Below are positions 33,653 to 44,988 of a stretch of 64,000 nucleotides of DNA, one piece after another. Position 1 is the first letter of the stretch. Each line of letters opens with the position of its first letter. Location: assembly GCA_014529385.2 (NCBI GenBank), contig CM043953.1, positions 114,855,549-114,919,548 of the forward strand. The letters run 5' to 3'. Both the position numbers and the translations under genes were made by a program. The DNA is from Adiantum capillus-veneris (Eukaryota; Streptophyta; Polypodiopsida; Polypodiales; Pteridaceae). The notes beneath the pieces are model-generated. The model had not been told where the DNA came from. It searched no databases and worked only from the letters and a program-made list of their open reading frames with translations.

Positions 33653-34797
33653 ATGGTGTTAGATTGTTTGCATCCTGATGACATGGACATTTTCTATGTT
33701 GACCTTTTGACCAAATATACACGCCGCCCAAACAAACTTTTGCACATATGCCTAGCTGACTATGCAAGCACCTACTAATACGTCCACAGATCTTCACGCA
33801 TATCTAACAAAACTTAAGTAATCAAGTACACCAACTTCAATCTCCAAAAAAATCTAGAGTGGCATTACCATGAGCTTTGCTTGCTATTCTTGCCATTGAC
33901 TAGTGATGAAAAACCTTTCAAGAGAGACATTGTCTGTTGGAAGACAAATACATGACAAATTTTCAACTCATCAATGAGAATTGTAAAAAATACACCATAA
34001 CAAACTTTGATGCACCATCCTTGGTAACGCTTTCATTATCTTCCTCCTCTGCCTTTAAGGATAACAACCTTTTTGAGTCTGAATAGGCCAATCAAGCCCA
34101 CTGTAAAAGTCCCTCTTGTATTTTGCAACATAGCATTGTCTAATGAAGAGTACTAAATCAAGCCCACTGTAAAAGTCCCTCTTGTATTTTGCATCATAGC
34201 ATTGTCTGATGAAGAGTACCATTCATTGGTTTCCAAATTAAACATTGAACATGATGCCTTTTTTATGACATTATGAATAGGAAACAATTAAAACCTGCTC
34301 ACCCAATTCACATTTTCTTAACTGGTGGAGCTAGAACAGGGAAAACATTCACTTTGAAAACAATTGTGCAAGGCTTGCTGCGCCACTACAATAGTTACAT
34401 TGATACTGATGTTGATCTTTCAACAACATTATTGATGGCATACACAGGCAAAGCAACTTTCAACTTAGGGGGTACAACAATTCACTTAGCTTTGCATTTG
34501 CCCCTTGTCCTCCAGCCAGGCACGTCACTTGCTTTTGAGAGTCTCGTTGAACTCTCACAACTATACAAGAATCTCAAATTGATTGTCTTCGACAAAGCAT
34601 CATTGATTGGAAATAGACTCTTGTGTATCTTAGACACAAGACTCCGTACATCAAGCATAATCACCTTGAACCATTCGGTGGCTTAGATGTTATATTTTGT
34701 GGCGGCTTATGTCAAGCTAGCACAGTACGTGATCATTGGATATTTTGCAAACCATCAAATTGTATTGAACTTCTTTCACCATCATTTTGGCATGCTA
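33653..34797 (+). pseudogene. Helitron: PIF1-type helicase segment
   Basis: Resumes with LHPDDMDIFYVDLLTKYTRR, LEWHYHELCLLFLPL, VPLVFCNIALS, the Walker A block HIFLTGGARTGKTFTLKT (about 34305), LMAYTGKATFNLGG, LKLIVFDKASLIGNRLL (Walker B, with the usual acidic DE reading DK) and, in the next frame, PFGGLDVIFCGGLCQA and LSPSFWHAM. These are the helicase motifs of Helitron proteins. Stops, a 66-bp in-frame tandem duplication (34090-34221) and a frameshift near 34640 mark decay. Similarity to Helitron ends at about 34797, where LINE sequence begins. Confidence 0.9.
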
Positions 34798-34804
34798 TGG
34801 GTTT

Positions 34805-35655
34805 CAAAGAGAAGTGAGGACATACATATGTATAAACAAACCTCTTTTGATGAGAAAGAGCCGGATCAATATGGCAAGTCACTTTTACATATGTACAATA
34901 GCACTGGAATGCTCATTGCAAATGGTGTATCTCTATGGAATGGCACGGATGGATTTACATGTAGAAAACACAATGGTGATAGTTTTAATGATTACAAGTT
35001 GTTTTTGGAAGCCATTTTGGATTGCATACAAACATTTTCTCTTGGTCCATGGAGTCCGGAATCGGATCATCGCACTCTATGTATTGGTCTCACATATAAG
35101 GGAAGACTCAAGCATGTAAACTCCAACCATAGCATGGTGCATTCACATTTGTGCATAGACTTCAAAAAAGGCCCTACACATGCTGATACGGTTAATCAAA
35201 TGTTATGTAAGAGAAAGCTTCCAAATGACTCAACGCTAGAATGCAAGTAGGCAGCTTTTAAGGAAACCATTTGCTCTTGTGCAGAGAAATGTTTTGTCGT
35301 GAAACATATATCTTGCAAAAGCTTAAGAAAAGGTAGTCCAAAGAAAAAGTGGTTTGATATGGAATGTAAAGAGTCTCGTAAGCACTTGATAAGTTTAGAT
35401 GCAATCAAAGATAAAGAAGCATATCAAAAACATCTACAAGCATACAAGACACTTGTTCAAAAAAAGAGAAGGTGGGAAATCAAGCGACAATTGTTTCATG
35501 CTCAAGAGAAGGCACATGCATGTGGTAGATTTTGGAAAAATCTAAAAGGCAAGCGTGTTGAGAGTTTTGGTGACTGAAATCTTGTAGACATGTACATGCA
35601 TTGTAAGAATCTTTACGAGCAACCAAATGTGGGAGAGATTCCATGTCATGCTTCT
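34805..35655 (+). pseudogene. LINE endonuclease C terminus and linker
   Basis: Shows LLHMYNSTGMLIANGVSLW, NGTDGFTCRK and LGPWSPESDHRTL, the SDH block of LINE endonucleases. A TAG at about 35250 separates it from KKKWFDMECKESRKHLISL and ACGRFWKNLKG, the usual linker before the RT. The frame ends at GEIPCHAS where the insert begins. Confidence 0.85.
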
Positions 35656-36150
35656 CTTCTATGTACGAGTGTGGCCGGCCGCCTCCGACGGCCTCTCTCT
35701 ATCTTTTGACTGTAGGTGCAAGAGGTAGTAAAATTAATTGACTGGGGTGGTGTGGCGAGTTATTGGCTCCTCTAAAGGCTGTAAGAGATTCATTGCCACC
35801 GGAGGCATCCGACAACCAAGAGTAAAGACCCGGAATCCCCTTCCCCGTCACACTTTAATATTAGATTAGATACCACACTTCGAACAGAATCTCAAGCGCT
35901 TTATGAAGTGCACCACATTTGGCATACATATCAACCAAGGCATTGGCAAGAACATTGTTTTTTCTCAATAGTCCCTAAATGGTAACATTATTGTGAATTG
36001 TTATTCCCTTGTCAGTTGTCTTAAATAGTGCCACTTGTCTTCAAGATGCAAGCGTAGGTTATTTCAATTCCAAAGACGCCCTCACATTTTGATCCACTCA
36101 TAACAGCCCACAGCTTCATTACCCTGCCCTTGGCAGACATATTCTCTAAT

Positions 36151-36184
<34 letters not shown>

Positions 36185-36276
36185 GCTGGCTCATGCATAC
36201 AACTCTCTCTCTAGCTGTTTGGGATATCCAAAGGATATATCGCATAAGCCAATTGAAACATCGAGAACGTAAACAT

Positions 36277-36329
<53 letters not shown>

Positions 36330-36827
36330 CTTGTGTAGCACACTAATTAGCACATGCACACGAGTGATGACCATGGGCTGGCTACCCAATCTATTAAGCC
36401 GGCTCTTGCGGTGACAATTGGCCATAGTGATAAATATGTTCAAATGGAGGTGAATTAAAGTGCTTTACAACCATTCTCTCGACCTATATTGCATTGCTGC
36501 AAAATACCTTCTTCACAACTTCTATGTTTAGCCAAAAGAGGACAGTTTAGATGGACAATATTCTATGCTCTCTCTCTCTCTATCTATCTCTATATTCTAG
36601 CCAAAATTTCTTTTTTTTAAACCAAATTACAACACATGCACTCTTAAAAATTACTCTATCTTTTTTTTGTTTCTTTTTGGGGCCTATCCATAGGTTACAC
36701 ACGTCTTAACTCTAGTTTAAAACATTACATTCAAGCGCTCTCTCTCTCTCTCTCTCTCTTTTTAACAAAAGTACTTTTTTTAATCAAAATTACAACACAT
36801 GCACTCTCAAAGGTTTGCAAGTTACAT

Positions 36828-36861
<34 letters not shown>

Positions 36862-37689
36862 ACAAAATTACTCTTTTTTATTAAAATTACAACACATGCA
36901 CTATCAGGGTCGGTCTGCAAGTTACCTTCTTGTGTGTTGAAGATACGTGTATACACGGTTCAAAGTCAAGCCTCAAGCTGCAAATTAACAATCAATTCAT
37001 TGAAGTTAACTATCTTCTAACCAAAAGTCAAAGTTTAAATATAAAAAACGTCTCTTGAAAAAAGTCCATTGTGTAGTCGAATTTACTACTACTCCGTTTT
37101 TAGCACTTAATCTTTTCAATAAATTAATGTTTTTGTTAGGGTTTTTTATTGTTATCATTGGATAGAATTTAGTCTCCTATAATACACGATCGTGCATCGG
37201 CTACTTGTATATACTTTTCTCCACCTTAGCAATTTGCGTAGTGCGGGTGATTACATCTAAAAAGACAACCTCCTCTTTCCTTTGCTAAAACAACATAGAA
37301 CTTTCTCACCCCTTTTCCTATTGGGCATGCAATCAATGTTCTGATCCAAGAGACAAAGACAAAGACGTATACCACATATGGCAAACATGTCAAAGAAGGC
37401 ATTGCCATGGCTAACAGTACCATCATGATTTCTTTTGCCCATGTTGTAGTGCTCGAGCAACATGCATGGACAGTATGGGCACACCCTCGCTTTGCATTCG
37501 CTAGAAACAACTCGGGGCCGGCTTTTTCATCCACCTCACTTGCGCATATGCCATAATCAAAAGACACAGCAATTGGCAAAGCCAAGCATGACTAACAACT
37601 TCATGCTGTAGTGCTCAAACAACTTGCCAAGGCAATCAGAGCACTGATGTGTGAGTGCCCTAGCTTACCCTCTACGTTGAAACGACACA

Positions 37690-38330
37690 GAGAGAGAGAG
37701 AGAGAGCGCTGAGAGAGCTCTCCCTCGCAGGCTGAACTCCCTCTAACCGCCAACTCAACATGGCTAGAGAGAGAGAGAGAGAGAGCGCTGAGAGAGCTCT
37801 CCCTAGCGAGCTAAACGCCCTCCGGCCGCTAGCTCGCCATGGCTAGCACCATCGCTGCAGTGGCCGCCACCCTCACGTGCAGTGGCAGCGCAGGCAGAGG
37901 CCACCACCCTCTCGTGCAGCTGCATCTGGGCTTCCACCTGCGGGTTGAACGCCCACCGGCCGCACGCTCGATTGCGTAGCGCCTGCGCAATCGCTACTCC
38001 TCTAGCCAGGTCGGCTTGCATACTGGCCACAGGCCCGGTTGCCTTAGCGCTTTTGATTGCAACGCAGACTTGCCTGCGGCCCCGTGGGGTTGTCTACCCG
38101 CTGGCTTGCCTAGCCACCCGGACTGCCTTGCACCTTTGAGTGCCAGCCACAGCGGCAGCGCAAGCTTGTCTACCCCTGCTGAGGACCCTCCGGCCGCCAG
38201 CTCGCCATGGCTAGCTACCTCGCTGCAGTGGCCCCCACCCTCGCGTACAGTGGCACCGCGGGCAGAGGCCGCCACCCTCAAGTGTAACTGCATTTGGGCT
38301 TCCACCCGCAAGCTGCTCCGCGTGCTCGAC
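37690..38330. repeat. GC-rich direct repeats, 368-bp period
   Basis: A block starting CCGGCCGCTAGCTCGCCATGG at about 37821 recurs at about 38190 with about 120 bp of strong similarity, and a third diverged start lies near 37735. Long open frames here come from GC content and disagree between copies, so I do not call a gene. Confidence 0.65.
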
Positions 38331-38509
38331 TGTGTAGCACCTGTGCACTTTCTGCTCTGACCGCCAGTTGGTCGGCTTGCTTGCGGCCTCGCACGGTTTA
38401 ACCACAGCCCCGTAGTCCCCCTCCCGCTGCCACTTGCTTACCCGCCAATCATAGTCGGAAAAGCGCGCCCTCCCCTCCCCCGGGCAGCTTCTAGTTGCGA
38501 TGAGCACCT

Positions 38510-38518
<9 letters not shown>

Positions 38519-38555
<37 letters not shown>

Positions 38556-38641
38556 CCTTGAGCACGACTTCCTTGCTACTCCACCTGGGTTGTCTCGACG
38601 AACCTCTCTCTCTCTCTCTCTCCTACAAAGCTGCGTCAATG

Positions 38642-38683
<42 letters not shown>
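38519..38683. repeat. (GA)n and (CT)n arrays facing each other
   Basis: GA run 38519-38553, CT runs 38605-38621 and 38645-38683. GA and CT runs on one strand can pair as a long hairpin. Reading frames over them are Arg-Glu or Ser-Leu repeats. Confidence 0.85.
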
Positions 38684-38686
<3 letters not shown>

Positions 38687-39074
38687 CGCCAAGCTCCAAT
38701 AGAGCTCTCTTTACCAAGCTGCAGCCTGTAATGGAATACCGACTTGTTGGAGCTGCAATAAGTGAACTGCAAGTGGAGCGACGGCTCTGAGATACTCAAC
38801 ACGCGTGTTCGCTGCCAACCTCAAGCGGGTGGCTGTGAGTCATTAAGTGAGGTGGCTCAATCATCACCTTTCTTAGGAACTTAAATTATCATCACCGTCT
38901 GAAAATTAAAAAACCGTCTGAAAATAAAAACGAAGGGTAGGTGTCGTCGACCGTTGAGTCCAAAAAGAGGAGGGATGGGTTCGAAAAAGAGAGGAAGGGG
39001 GATGGTGAAGGGAAATGCCACCACGTGGCAATCGGAATTCTCATTCCCATTATACTATGTTATAGATACCTTCT

Positions 39075-40517
39075 TTCTTTACCTTTGAGGATGTAGGTGG
39101 AGGACTTAAGAAATTGTCTACTCGCAAGGCGGGAGATCTTCAAGGTTTTAAATCTGAAATGCTAAAATGGACAAGGGAGGAAACACATCGTTGGATATGT
39201 GATATGTTTAACCTTGCGCAACAACATGGCATGCCTCATGATTGTACAAATTGGATTAAACCGCTACACAAAGGGGGAGATGCAAATAATGTAAACAACT
39301 ATGGGACTATAGTGGTTGGTTCTCTTATGGCAAAGTTGTTTGGATGTGTCATGGAAATGAAGATAAGTAAATGGGCTGAAGAGAATGGCAAACGTGCACA
39401 TGGACAAGCGGGTTTCCGTAAAGATCATAGCACAATTGATCACCTTGTCACTCTTCGAGTTCTCATGGAGGAAAGTCGGTTGAAAGGTAAAGGTTTGTAT
39501 TGTTGCTTTGTGGACTTCAAGAAAGCTTTTGACATGGTTCCTCAAGAGAATCTTTGGAAACGTATGAAGGAACTCCAATTGCCCAATGAATACATACATG
39601 CAATTTTCCGTATTTATGAAAAGGTGGTATGTCAAGTGCGTATGGGTGAGGGAATTTCAAAATTTTTCAGTACTATTGGTGTCAAGCAAGGATGTCCACT
39701 TTCACCAACTCTTTTTGGATTACTCATTGATGAATTCGAACACATGGTTCTTGAGTTTATGCAACAAGAAGGCATTGAAGAGGTTATGATTGGAAATGCG
39801 GTGATCATGCTTTTGTTATATGCGGATGATGTAGTGCTTTTGGCACATAGTTTAGAGGATGCACAAAAGCTTATGATTGCATTGGAAAATTTTTGCTTAC
39901 ATAGTGGGCTGATTGTGAATGGTTCTAAAACAAAGGTCATGCTTGTGAAAACCCTCAACAAGGAGAAGCCATGCATAGTGTACAATAAAGAGCCACTTGA
40001 AGTGGTAGAGAGCTTCAAGTACCTTGGCCTTGAAGTTCCGGCTAATCATAAATGGAAAGATTGTGCTATGCGGCACTTGGAAGCCGGAAAGAGAGCCTAT
40101 TATGCCTTTGAGAACATGTGTAATGTAGGAGAGATTAAATGTTGGGCTCTTAAGAAATACATCTTTAACACCTTGCCGACACCGGTTCTCCTTTACGGAG
40201 TTGAGGTATGGGGTGGTAGCATCTCTAAGTCCACTTGGAAAGAGTTTGAGAATGTCCAAAAGTGTTTTCTTACAAACTTTTTTCAAGTCAAGATGCAAAC
40301 ACCATACATGCTCTTGCTTCTTAAGTCCAGATCACTTCCTATTGAGGTTATGGGTATGGACAGAGTTGTGGGATACATGCTAAAGATGCAAAAAAGGGCT
40401 TCACATCGGCTTCCTAAAATTGCATGGGAAGCAAGTAAAAAAGTTCAAAAGACGCACAAAAGCAAATTATTGAGTTCAGGATGGATGCAAGATATCAAGA
40501 AGTGGTTTGGAAGATGA
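39075..40517 (+). CDS. LINE reverse transcriptase
   Basis: About 480 codons open. From FTFEDVGGGLKKLSTRKAGD it passes through GQAGFRKDHSTIDHLVTLR, YCCFVDFKKAFDMVP, GVKQGCPLSPTLFGLLIDEF and LLLYADDVVLLA (YADD catalytic box near 39820), then the thumb (FKYLGLEV, LLYGVEVWG). It reverse-transcribes LINE RNA at the nicked target. The RT core is intact here although the element is truncated and split, so it decayed recently. The frame starts inside the polyprotein, not at a native Met. Confidence 0.93.
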   Translation, partial: FFTFEDVGGGLKKLSTRKAGDLQGFKSEMLKWTREETHRWICDMFNLAQQHGMPHDCTNWIKPLHKGGDANNVNNYGTIVVGSLMAKLFGCVMEMKISKWAEENGKRAHGQAGFRKDHSTIDHLVTLRVLMEESRLKGKGLYCCFVDFKKAFDMVPQENLWKRMKELQLPNEYIHAIFRIYEKVVCQVRMGEGISKFFSTIGVKQGCPLSPTLFGLLIDEFEHMVLEFMQQEGIEEVMIGNAVIMLLLYADDVVLLAHSLEDAQKLMIALENFCLHSGLIVNGSKTKVMLVKTLNKEKPCIVYNKEPLEVVESFKYLGLEVPANHKWKDCAMRHLEAGKRAYYAFENMCNVGEIKCWALKKYIFNTLPTPVLLYGVEVWGGSISKSTWKEFENVQKCFLTNFFQVKMQTPYMLLLLKSRSLPIEVMGMDRVVGYMLKMQKRASHRLPKIAWEASKKVQKTHKSKLLSSGWMQDIKKWFGR

Positions 40518-41090
40518 GATGCATTACACTTGCTATATGATGCCTCAAGAGACTCCAATGTGAATGAGGCTTTTTTACAACAGCAATGCATCATAGCTTG
40601 GGAGACATTGGGAGACTCACGCTTCATACATTATACCGCACATGTTGTCCCCAATTACAAAGCCATCTTCTTCTCCAAACGAGAAAGCCGCACCCACCCC
40701 TACATGCTTGAGCCTATCCCTTTAAGTGCAATCCGCACTATTGCCTCTATCCGGCTCAGCTCTCATTGCTCTCATTCTCTACGATGCGATATAGGACGTT
40801 GGGGTACCGGGGAGGAGTCCCATCGAGTATGCACTCTATGTCCCCAGCAAGTTTGAGAGTCTGAGTACCACACCCTACTTGAGTGCTCAGCTTTTGCTTA
40901 CATTAGAGCTTGCTTTCCCCACATTTTCAACCATGGGCTCTCCCTTCACAAATTTCTCTCCCAACCACGATGTGGTCTCTCTATTGCAACGCTCATTTCT
41001 ACAATTCTTGAGCATCGAAAGTCACTTATCAGCCCCAAAACACCATATGATGTTTCTTTTGGTCCCATAGGTCATATTTGACCTCCGAGG
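40518..41090 (+). pseudogene. LINE C-terminal zinc-binding domain
   Basis: After a TGA the same element reads HYTAHVVPNYKAIFFSKRES, then CTLCPQQV and ESEYHTLLECSAFAYIRACF, giving the C-x2-C...H-x4-C spacing of the zinc-binding domain that follows many plant LINE RTs. Interrupted by a TGA near 40857 and a frame change. Confidence 0.75.
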
Positions 41091-41098
41091 ACGATAAT

Positions 41099-41103
<5 letters not shown>

Positions 41104-41176
<73 letters not shown>
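41104..41176. repeat. (CT)n tract at the LINE 3' end
   Basis: 73 bp of pure CT directly after AATAAAAT, where a poly(A) or simple-repeat tail of the LINE would be expected. Confidence 0.9.
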
Positions 41177-41179
<3 letters not shown>

Positions 41180-41876
41180 GTAAGGAGAAGCAAGATCCTC
41201 CCTCTTATACTCTGAGAACATGAAGGGGATTCAATTGGCCAGCAAAAATGTATAGGTCATTTGCCTAGGTGGCATCATCTTTTTGTGACTGGGTAGTGGC
41301 AAGTCGATTGATAGAATCTAGACCCTGCCTCAATCGGCAAGCAACATGAAGCATCAGTCAGCAATCAAGAAGCTTCCTGCTTTGCACTTTACAACTGGCC
41401 CAATCAATTGCAATGTTGCAAATGTCGTTGTCCTTGTGTGCTCAAAATCATGGCCTTTAGTCAGCCAGCAGTGCCCCCGCAGTGCCTAGGGATTCACCAA
41501 AAAAACTTACCATTAGGGCCAAAAACGTCCAAAAACGGGCTGATGTTTGCTCTTTCCTTCTATCAAACAAGGAGTTGACACGTATACAAAAGTATGGCAT
41601 CCATGTCTCCTTTACTTTGGCAATGTTTAGATGCTTTTGGTTGAAAACCTCAAAATTTTAAAATTTTGGCAAGAGGTACGGTGGTCCTTTTTACATTCTC
41701 AAGAATGACTTGTTCTTGAAAATAAAAATATCACTAGATACAAATCTTACTTGAAGGCATTGAAAATGAGGACATTAATGACTAAAAGTGACGGTTTAAA
41801 ATTTTGGCACTTAATTCTACCTCTCTTTCTGAAAATTTTGTTCTCGTCACAATTCTTTCTCTGTTTCTCAGTTTCC
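41177..41876. other. Unannotated stretch
   Basis: No coding similarity recognised. The last 100 bp before 41877 are pyrimidine-rich and may be the 5' leader of the following gene. Confidence 0.4.
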
Positions 41877-43168
41877 ATGGCTTCGTCTTCTTTGCTCCGT
41901 CCTACTAATGCAGTAACCTCTTGTAAACTATACAATATGAAAGAAGATGATCTCTGGAAATCTATGTCTTTTCATATAAACGACTGGGTGACCATGCTGC
42001 CATCTTGTAAAAGTGCATACAAAGTCAAAAATACCAAGAGAGACGAAGTGAAGAATCATTGGAAAGGTCACATTCTTGCATTCAAAGTATCAGACGGTAA
42101 TTGGTTTGCAAAAGTTTAACACGTCTAATTAGCCAAAGATATGGTGCTCAACCTTGTACAACATCTTCCTTCTTACTATACGTAAACATTTTTTATATTT
42201 TACAATGTGAGTGCAATTTGTGAGTTAGTATATCTTATGAAGATCTTTATCATATGAACAGATGTATTTCCATGAACAACAGTGCAGTGGCAACCTGCAG
42301 AAAGCTTCACTAGCACTTTTAGAGCCATACATAAAACAATTGTAGAAGTTATGTATGCTGAAAAGCCATCATCTTTTTATAAATCAATGAACCTGTTTGT
42401 GTATTATGCTAAATATAGGGTGCCTAGATTGGAAGGTGGATATGGAGAGTTAATAGAGCTTTTAGAGCCTTCCATAAGGTCGTTGGAATAGATAATACCA
42501 TATCAATGCACAGTGGAAAGTTTTAAAGCTAAAATGAAAAAAAAAACGATATCCTGAAAGCAATGACACCAGGAAGGATATCAAGGAGAATCAAAATTTA
42601 GTGGTTTTTGCCTATACATGTCTTTGTGGCATGTTTCAAATCTATGGATTTGCACAGGACTCGAACCATGTGGTTGAATAGAAGACTCGCTGCAGCTGAA
42701 ATTGATGCTATACTTGGAGAAGAGTGGAAGCTCAAGGAAACTTTTCATATTGGAGACACTATTAGTTGCAGAGTAAGTCCCAAGTCTTTATCCATTTCCT
42801 ATCTGATTTCTCATCAATCTCTGGTCATAGATTATGACTATAGGAGGTGGAGAAGAAAGTTAGGCAATTGGATCCCTTTCTATTCAAAGAAAGACTATCC
42901 AAAATTTGAATTACAGATTAAAGTACACCCCTTCCTTGAACCTAGAAAGCTGATTGTGACTAGCAATTGGAAACTTCAAGATATAAGAGATTCAATTGAG
43001 TTTCTTGATGAAATATCTCCGGACTATAGATTTAAGATAGATGGTATTGTTGTTAGCAGTAGAATAGAGAAGATCACATCAGTCACAATACGTCTCCCTC
43101 CAAAAATTATTACCTTTGAGCCGCATGTTTCCCTCCAAAGATCAATAAGCATTGTAAGCTTGGTATAG
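41877..43168 (+). pseudogene. Unknown gene family, copy B
   Basis: Exon 1 starts MASSSLLRPTNAVTSC at 41877 and contains HWKGHILAFKVSDGNWFAKV. An intron of about 80 nt (42182-42261) follows. Exon 2 reads DVFP, FRAIHKTIVEVMYAEKPSSF, GGYGELIELLE, then after stops FLPIHVFVACFKSMDLHRTR, IDAILGEEWKLKE, DYRRWRRKLGNWIP and a C-terminal part of about 90 residues (KLIVTSNWKLQDIRDSIEFL) that copy A lacks. Stops after FAKV, after DVFP and after EPSIRSLE, plus a frame change near 42540, show decay. Not inside a TIR element that I can delimit. Function unknown. Confidence 0.65.
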
Positions 43169-43202
43169 CTTGGCATCTAAATTATGTAATTCTCAGTGCT
43201 TA

Positions 43203-43553
43203 TTAATAAACTTTTGTATTTTGCAATATGCTTATCTGCAGCTTTCTTTTGCTCTCTTGAGCTTTTTGAATGCCCTTTTGGACTTGTTGATAAGCCAAAT
43301 TTAAATCCTCTGCAAACTTATCTACTTCAAAAACATGATTCATCACCTTGATCGTAGGAGGAGGTTTTTGGGCTTCTTCTACAATCTCAAAAGGCGCTTT
43401 GCTAGTGGAGCTATGAATAGTTTTGTTGTATGCAAACTTGACCAATGGCAAATAATGCTCCCATTGTGCTAGATTATCTATGACATAACACTTTAATAAA
43501 TCAAGAACCGTGGAATTCACTATCTCAAGTAACAGCACACTGCAATGGATCAA
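43203..43553 (-). pseudogene. Gypsy integrase fragment
   Basis: NSTVLDLLKCYV, QWEHYLPLVKFAYNKTIHSS, TSKAPFEIVEEAQKPP matches the C-terminal part of a gypsy integrase core, similar to residues after GQSEIAN in the element at 4146-13046 but clearly diverged. No LTR or other domain adjoins it, so it is an isolated scrap. Confidence 0.85.
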
Positions 43554-44617
43554 GAGATTAGAACCTAAGTTCGCATATGGTCAAGAGATTATGGAGTATA
43601 CAGATGCATATAATTACCTCACAGTAGTCTTCACTGGGCCAAGGTTTTCTTTGGGGAGAGAAGCAAAGACTAGACTGACTAGAGCTTAAGCGGCTTTGGG
43701 AGGCTTGGAGAGGATGAGTTTGCAAGTTTAGTTCTAGAAACCTCGGACAAAGTTATGGCTCTTTGAAACTTTAGTAGCCTTAGCTAAGTTGTAAGGGGTG
43801 CAGGTTTTGGGGACCTTTTGTAGGCTAGGATGGTCGGAGACATATGGAGAGGCCCTTGTATCTATGATCTTTGGTCAAGGCCTCCGCACCTCAGGATATC
43901 ATTCGAGCACAGCTAGCTATCCCCCCTATGGAGATTGAGACTCTTACCAAACTAGTCTCCTTTGTGCACACCTTATGGGATACTACTAGAGACAAATATG
44001 CAAGATTGGCCCTTGAGCCTTTTCCAAACAATTAGTTGTATAAGGACACATCATGCTGGTATGCACAGATTACATCATGGTTTTAGTCGCATGGCTCCAC
44101 TGTGGATAGGCTGCCCCCTCAATGTCTCTTACACGGGTTGAGATTACTAAACTCATTTGTCAGGACCTGATCTAGCTGAACACTATGAGAACATGGATAG
44201 AGCCGCCACAATAATTGGCACAAAGATGGCTTTCTGTAGAGAGCATCTTTTCCACCTCACAAAAGATGGGTTTGTGACTCAACCTAGCTACATGGACACA
44301 CACGTGTCTCATTTGAATTGTGCCATTGGTTAGATATGCACATCCTCACACCAACTCAAGATTGAGATTGGTTGATTTAGAGGGACACTTGCTTATGCCA
44401 TCTAGAGCCAGAGACAAAGTTACATTACATATGTCATTGTACAATGTACTATGCAATATGGGGCGGTTTCCATTGCTTATTCAAAGAGGGTTTCGGTCCT
44501 TTATCTAGGGTCATGAGTTATGAGGTTCAGAGATGCCTTGGGCTATTTCTACTTGAGTTACATAGATATGGAGACACTTTACAAGTGAGAGCTAGAGAGA
44601 GACAGTCCCAGAGACCA
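43554..44617. other. Unannotated stretch
   Basis: One frame at about 43890-44040 (APQDIIRAQLAIPP..., RDKYARLALEPF) looks protein-like but is short and broken by stops. I could not connect it to a family. Confidence 0.35.
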
Positions 44618-44619
44618 TA

Positions 44620-44986
44620 GTTGCCTCAAAATGTTTCATTTGAAACGAGTTTCTAAAGTTTCAAAACGGTTTCGCTAAATTCTGAAATGCCCCAATAGAA
44701 GTTTCGTCAAATACTAGGGATTAAAAAGGGGTACATATGTTTGTATCTCGGTATGTATAGAGCTTATACATCTAGTAAATGTACACATAAAGGAATTTCA
44801 ACATGAGTAGGGCTGTCCAAATGCTACTTGAAGTTGAAACTTCAATTAAAGTACCATACGTATAGAACTATGTGACATGAAACCTAGGGAGAGAATTTGC
44901 ATTTGAAACGTCCAAGAGAAGTTTCAAAATGTTTTAAACGTTTCATAAGTCTTCATAATAATCTAGGAAACGTGTTTCTTGGCAAC
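44620..44986. mobile_element. 367-bp MITE with TA duplication
   Basis: Ends GTTGCC...GGCAAC, with imperfect inverted similarity continuing inward (GTTTC-rich arms of about 20 bp), flanked by TA (44618-44619, 44987-44988). The interior is full of TTTGAAAC/GTTTCAAA motifs. No coding. Resembles a TA-targeting MITE; I cannot assign a family. Confidence 0.6.
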
Positions 44987-44988
44987 TA

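Larger units (their letters stand above)
35656..39069. mobile_element. 3414-bp insert in the LINE, rich in simple repeats, type unknown
   Basis: Flanked by the direct repeat CTTCT (35651-35655, 39070-39074). Joining the flanks gives continuous LINE coding (CHAS then FFTFEDV), so this is an insertion. It lacks TG/CA ends and clear inverted termini, and I see no transposase. Contents: many (CT)n tracts (36151-36182, 36281-36327, 36739-36760, 36829-36860), a motif AATTACAACACATGCACT repeated near 36627, 36789 and 36887, a GC-rich region with a repeat of 368-bp period, and CT/GA arrays near 38520-38683. Confidence 0.6.
34798..41176 (+). mobile_element. LINE (non-LTR retrotransposon), 5'-truncated and interrupted
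   Basis: The plus strand carries the end of an apurinic-type endonuclease, a linker, a reverse transcriptase and a C-terminal CCHC-like zinc domain, then a (CT)n tail. A 3.4-kb insert (35656-39069) splits it before the RT. The start inside the endonuclease and the direct junction with the Helitron suggest 5' truncation on insertion, but I found no target duplication pairing 34798 with the 3' end. Confidence 0.85.

Noticed and set aside
36130-36860. Regularly spaced repeats as a CRISPR-like array
   Set aside because: The repeats are CT microsatellites and a diverged AT-rich unit with uneven spacing. The context is eukaryotic.
37803-38717. Several GC-rich frames of 75-168 codons on both strands
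   Set aside because: The frames conflict between strands and between copies of the 368-bp repeat and include Arg-Glu runs from microsatellites. No domain recognised.
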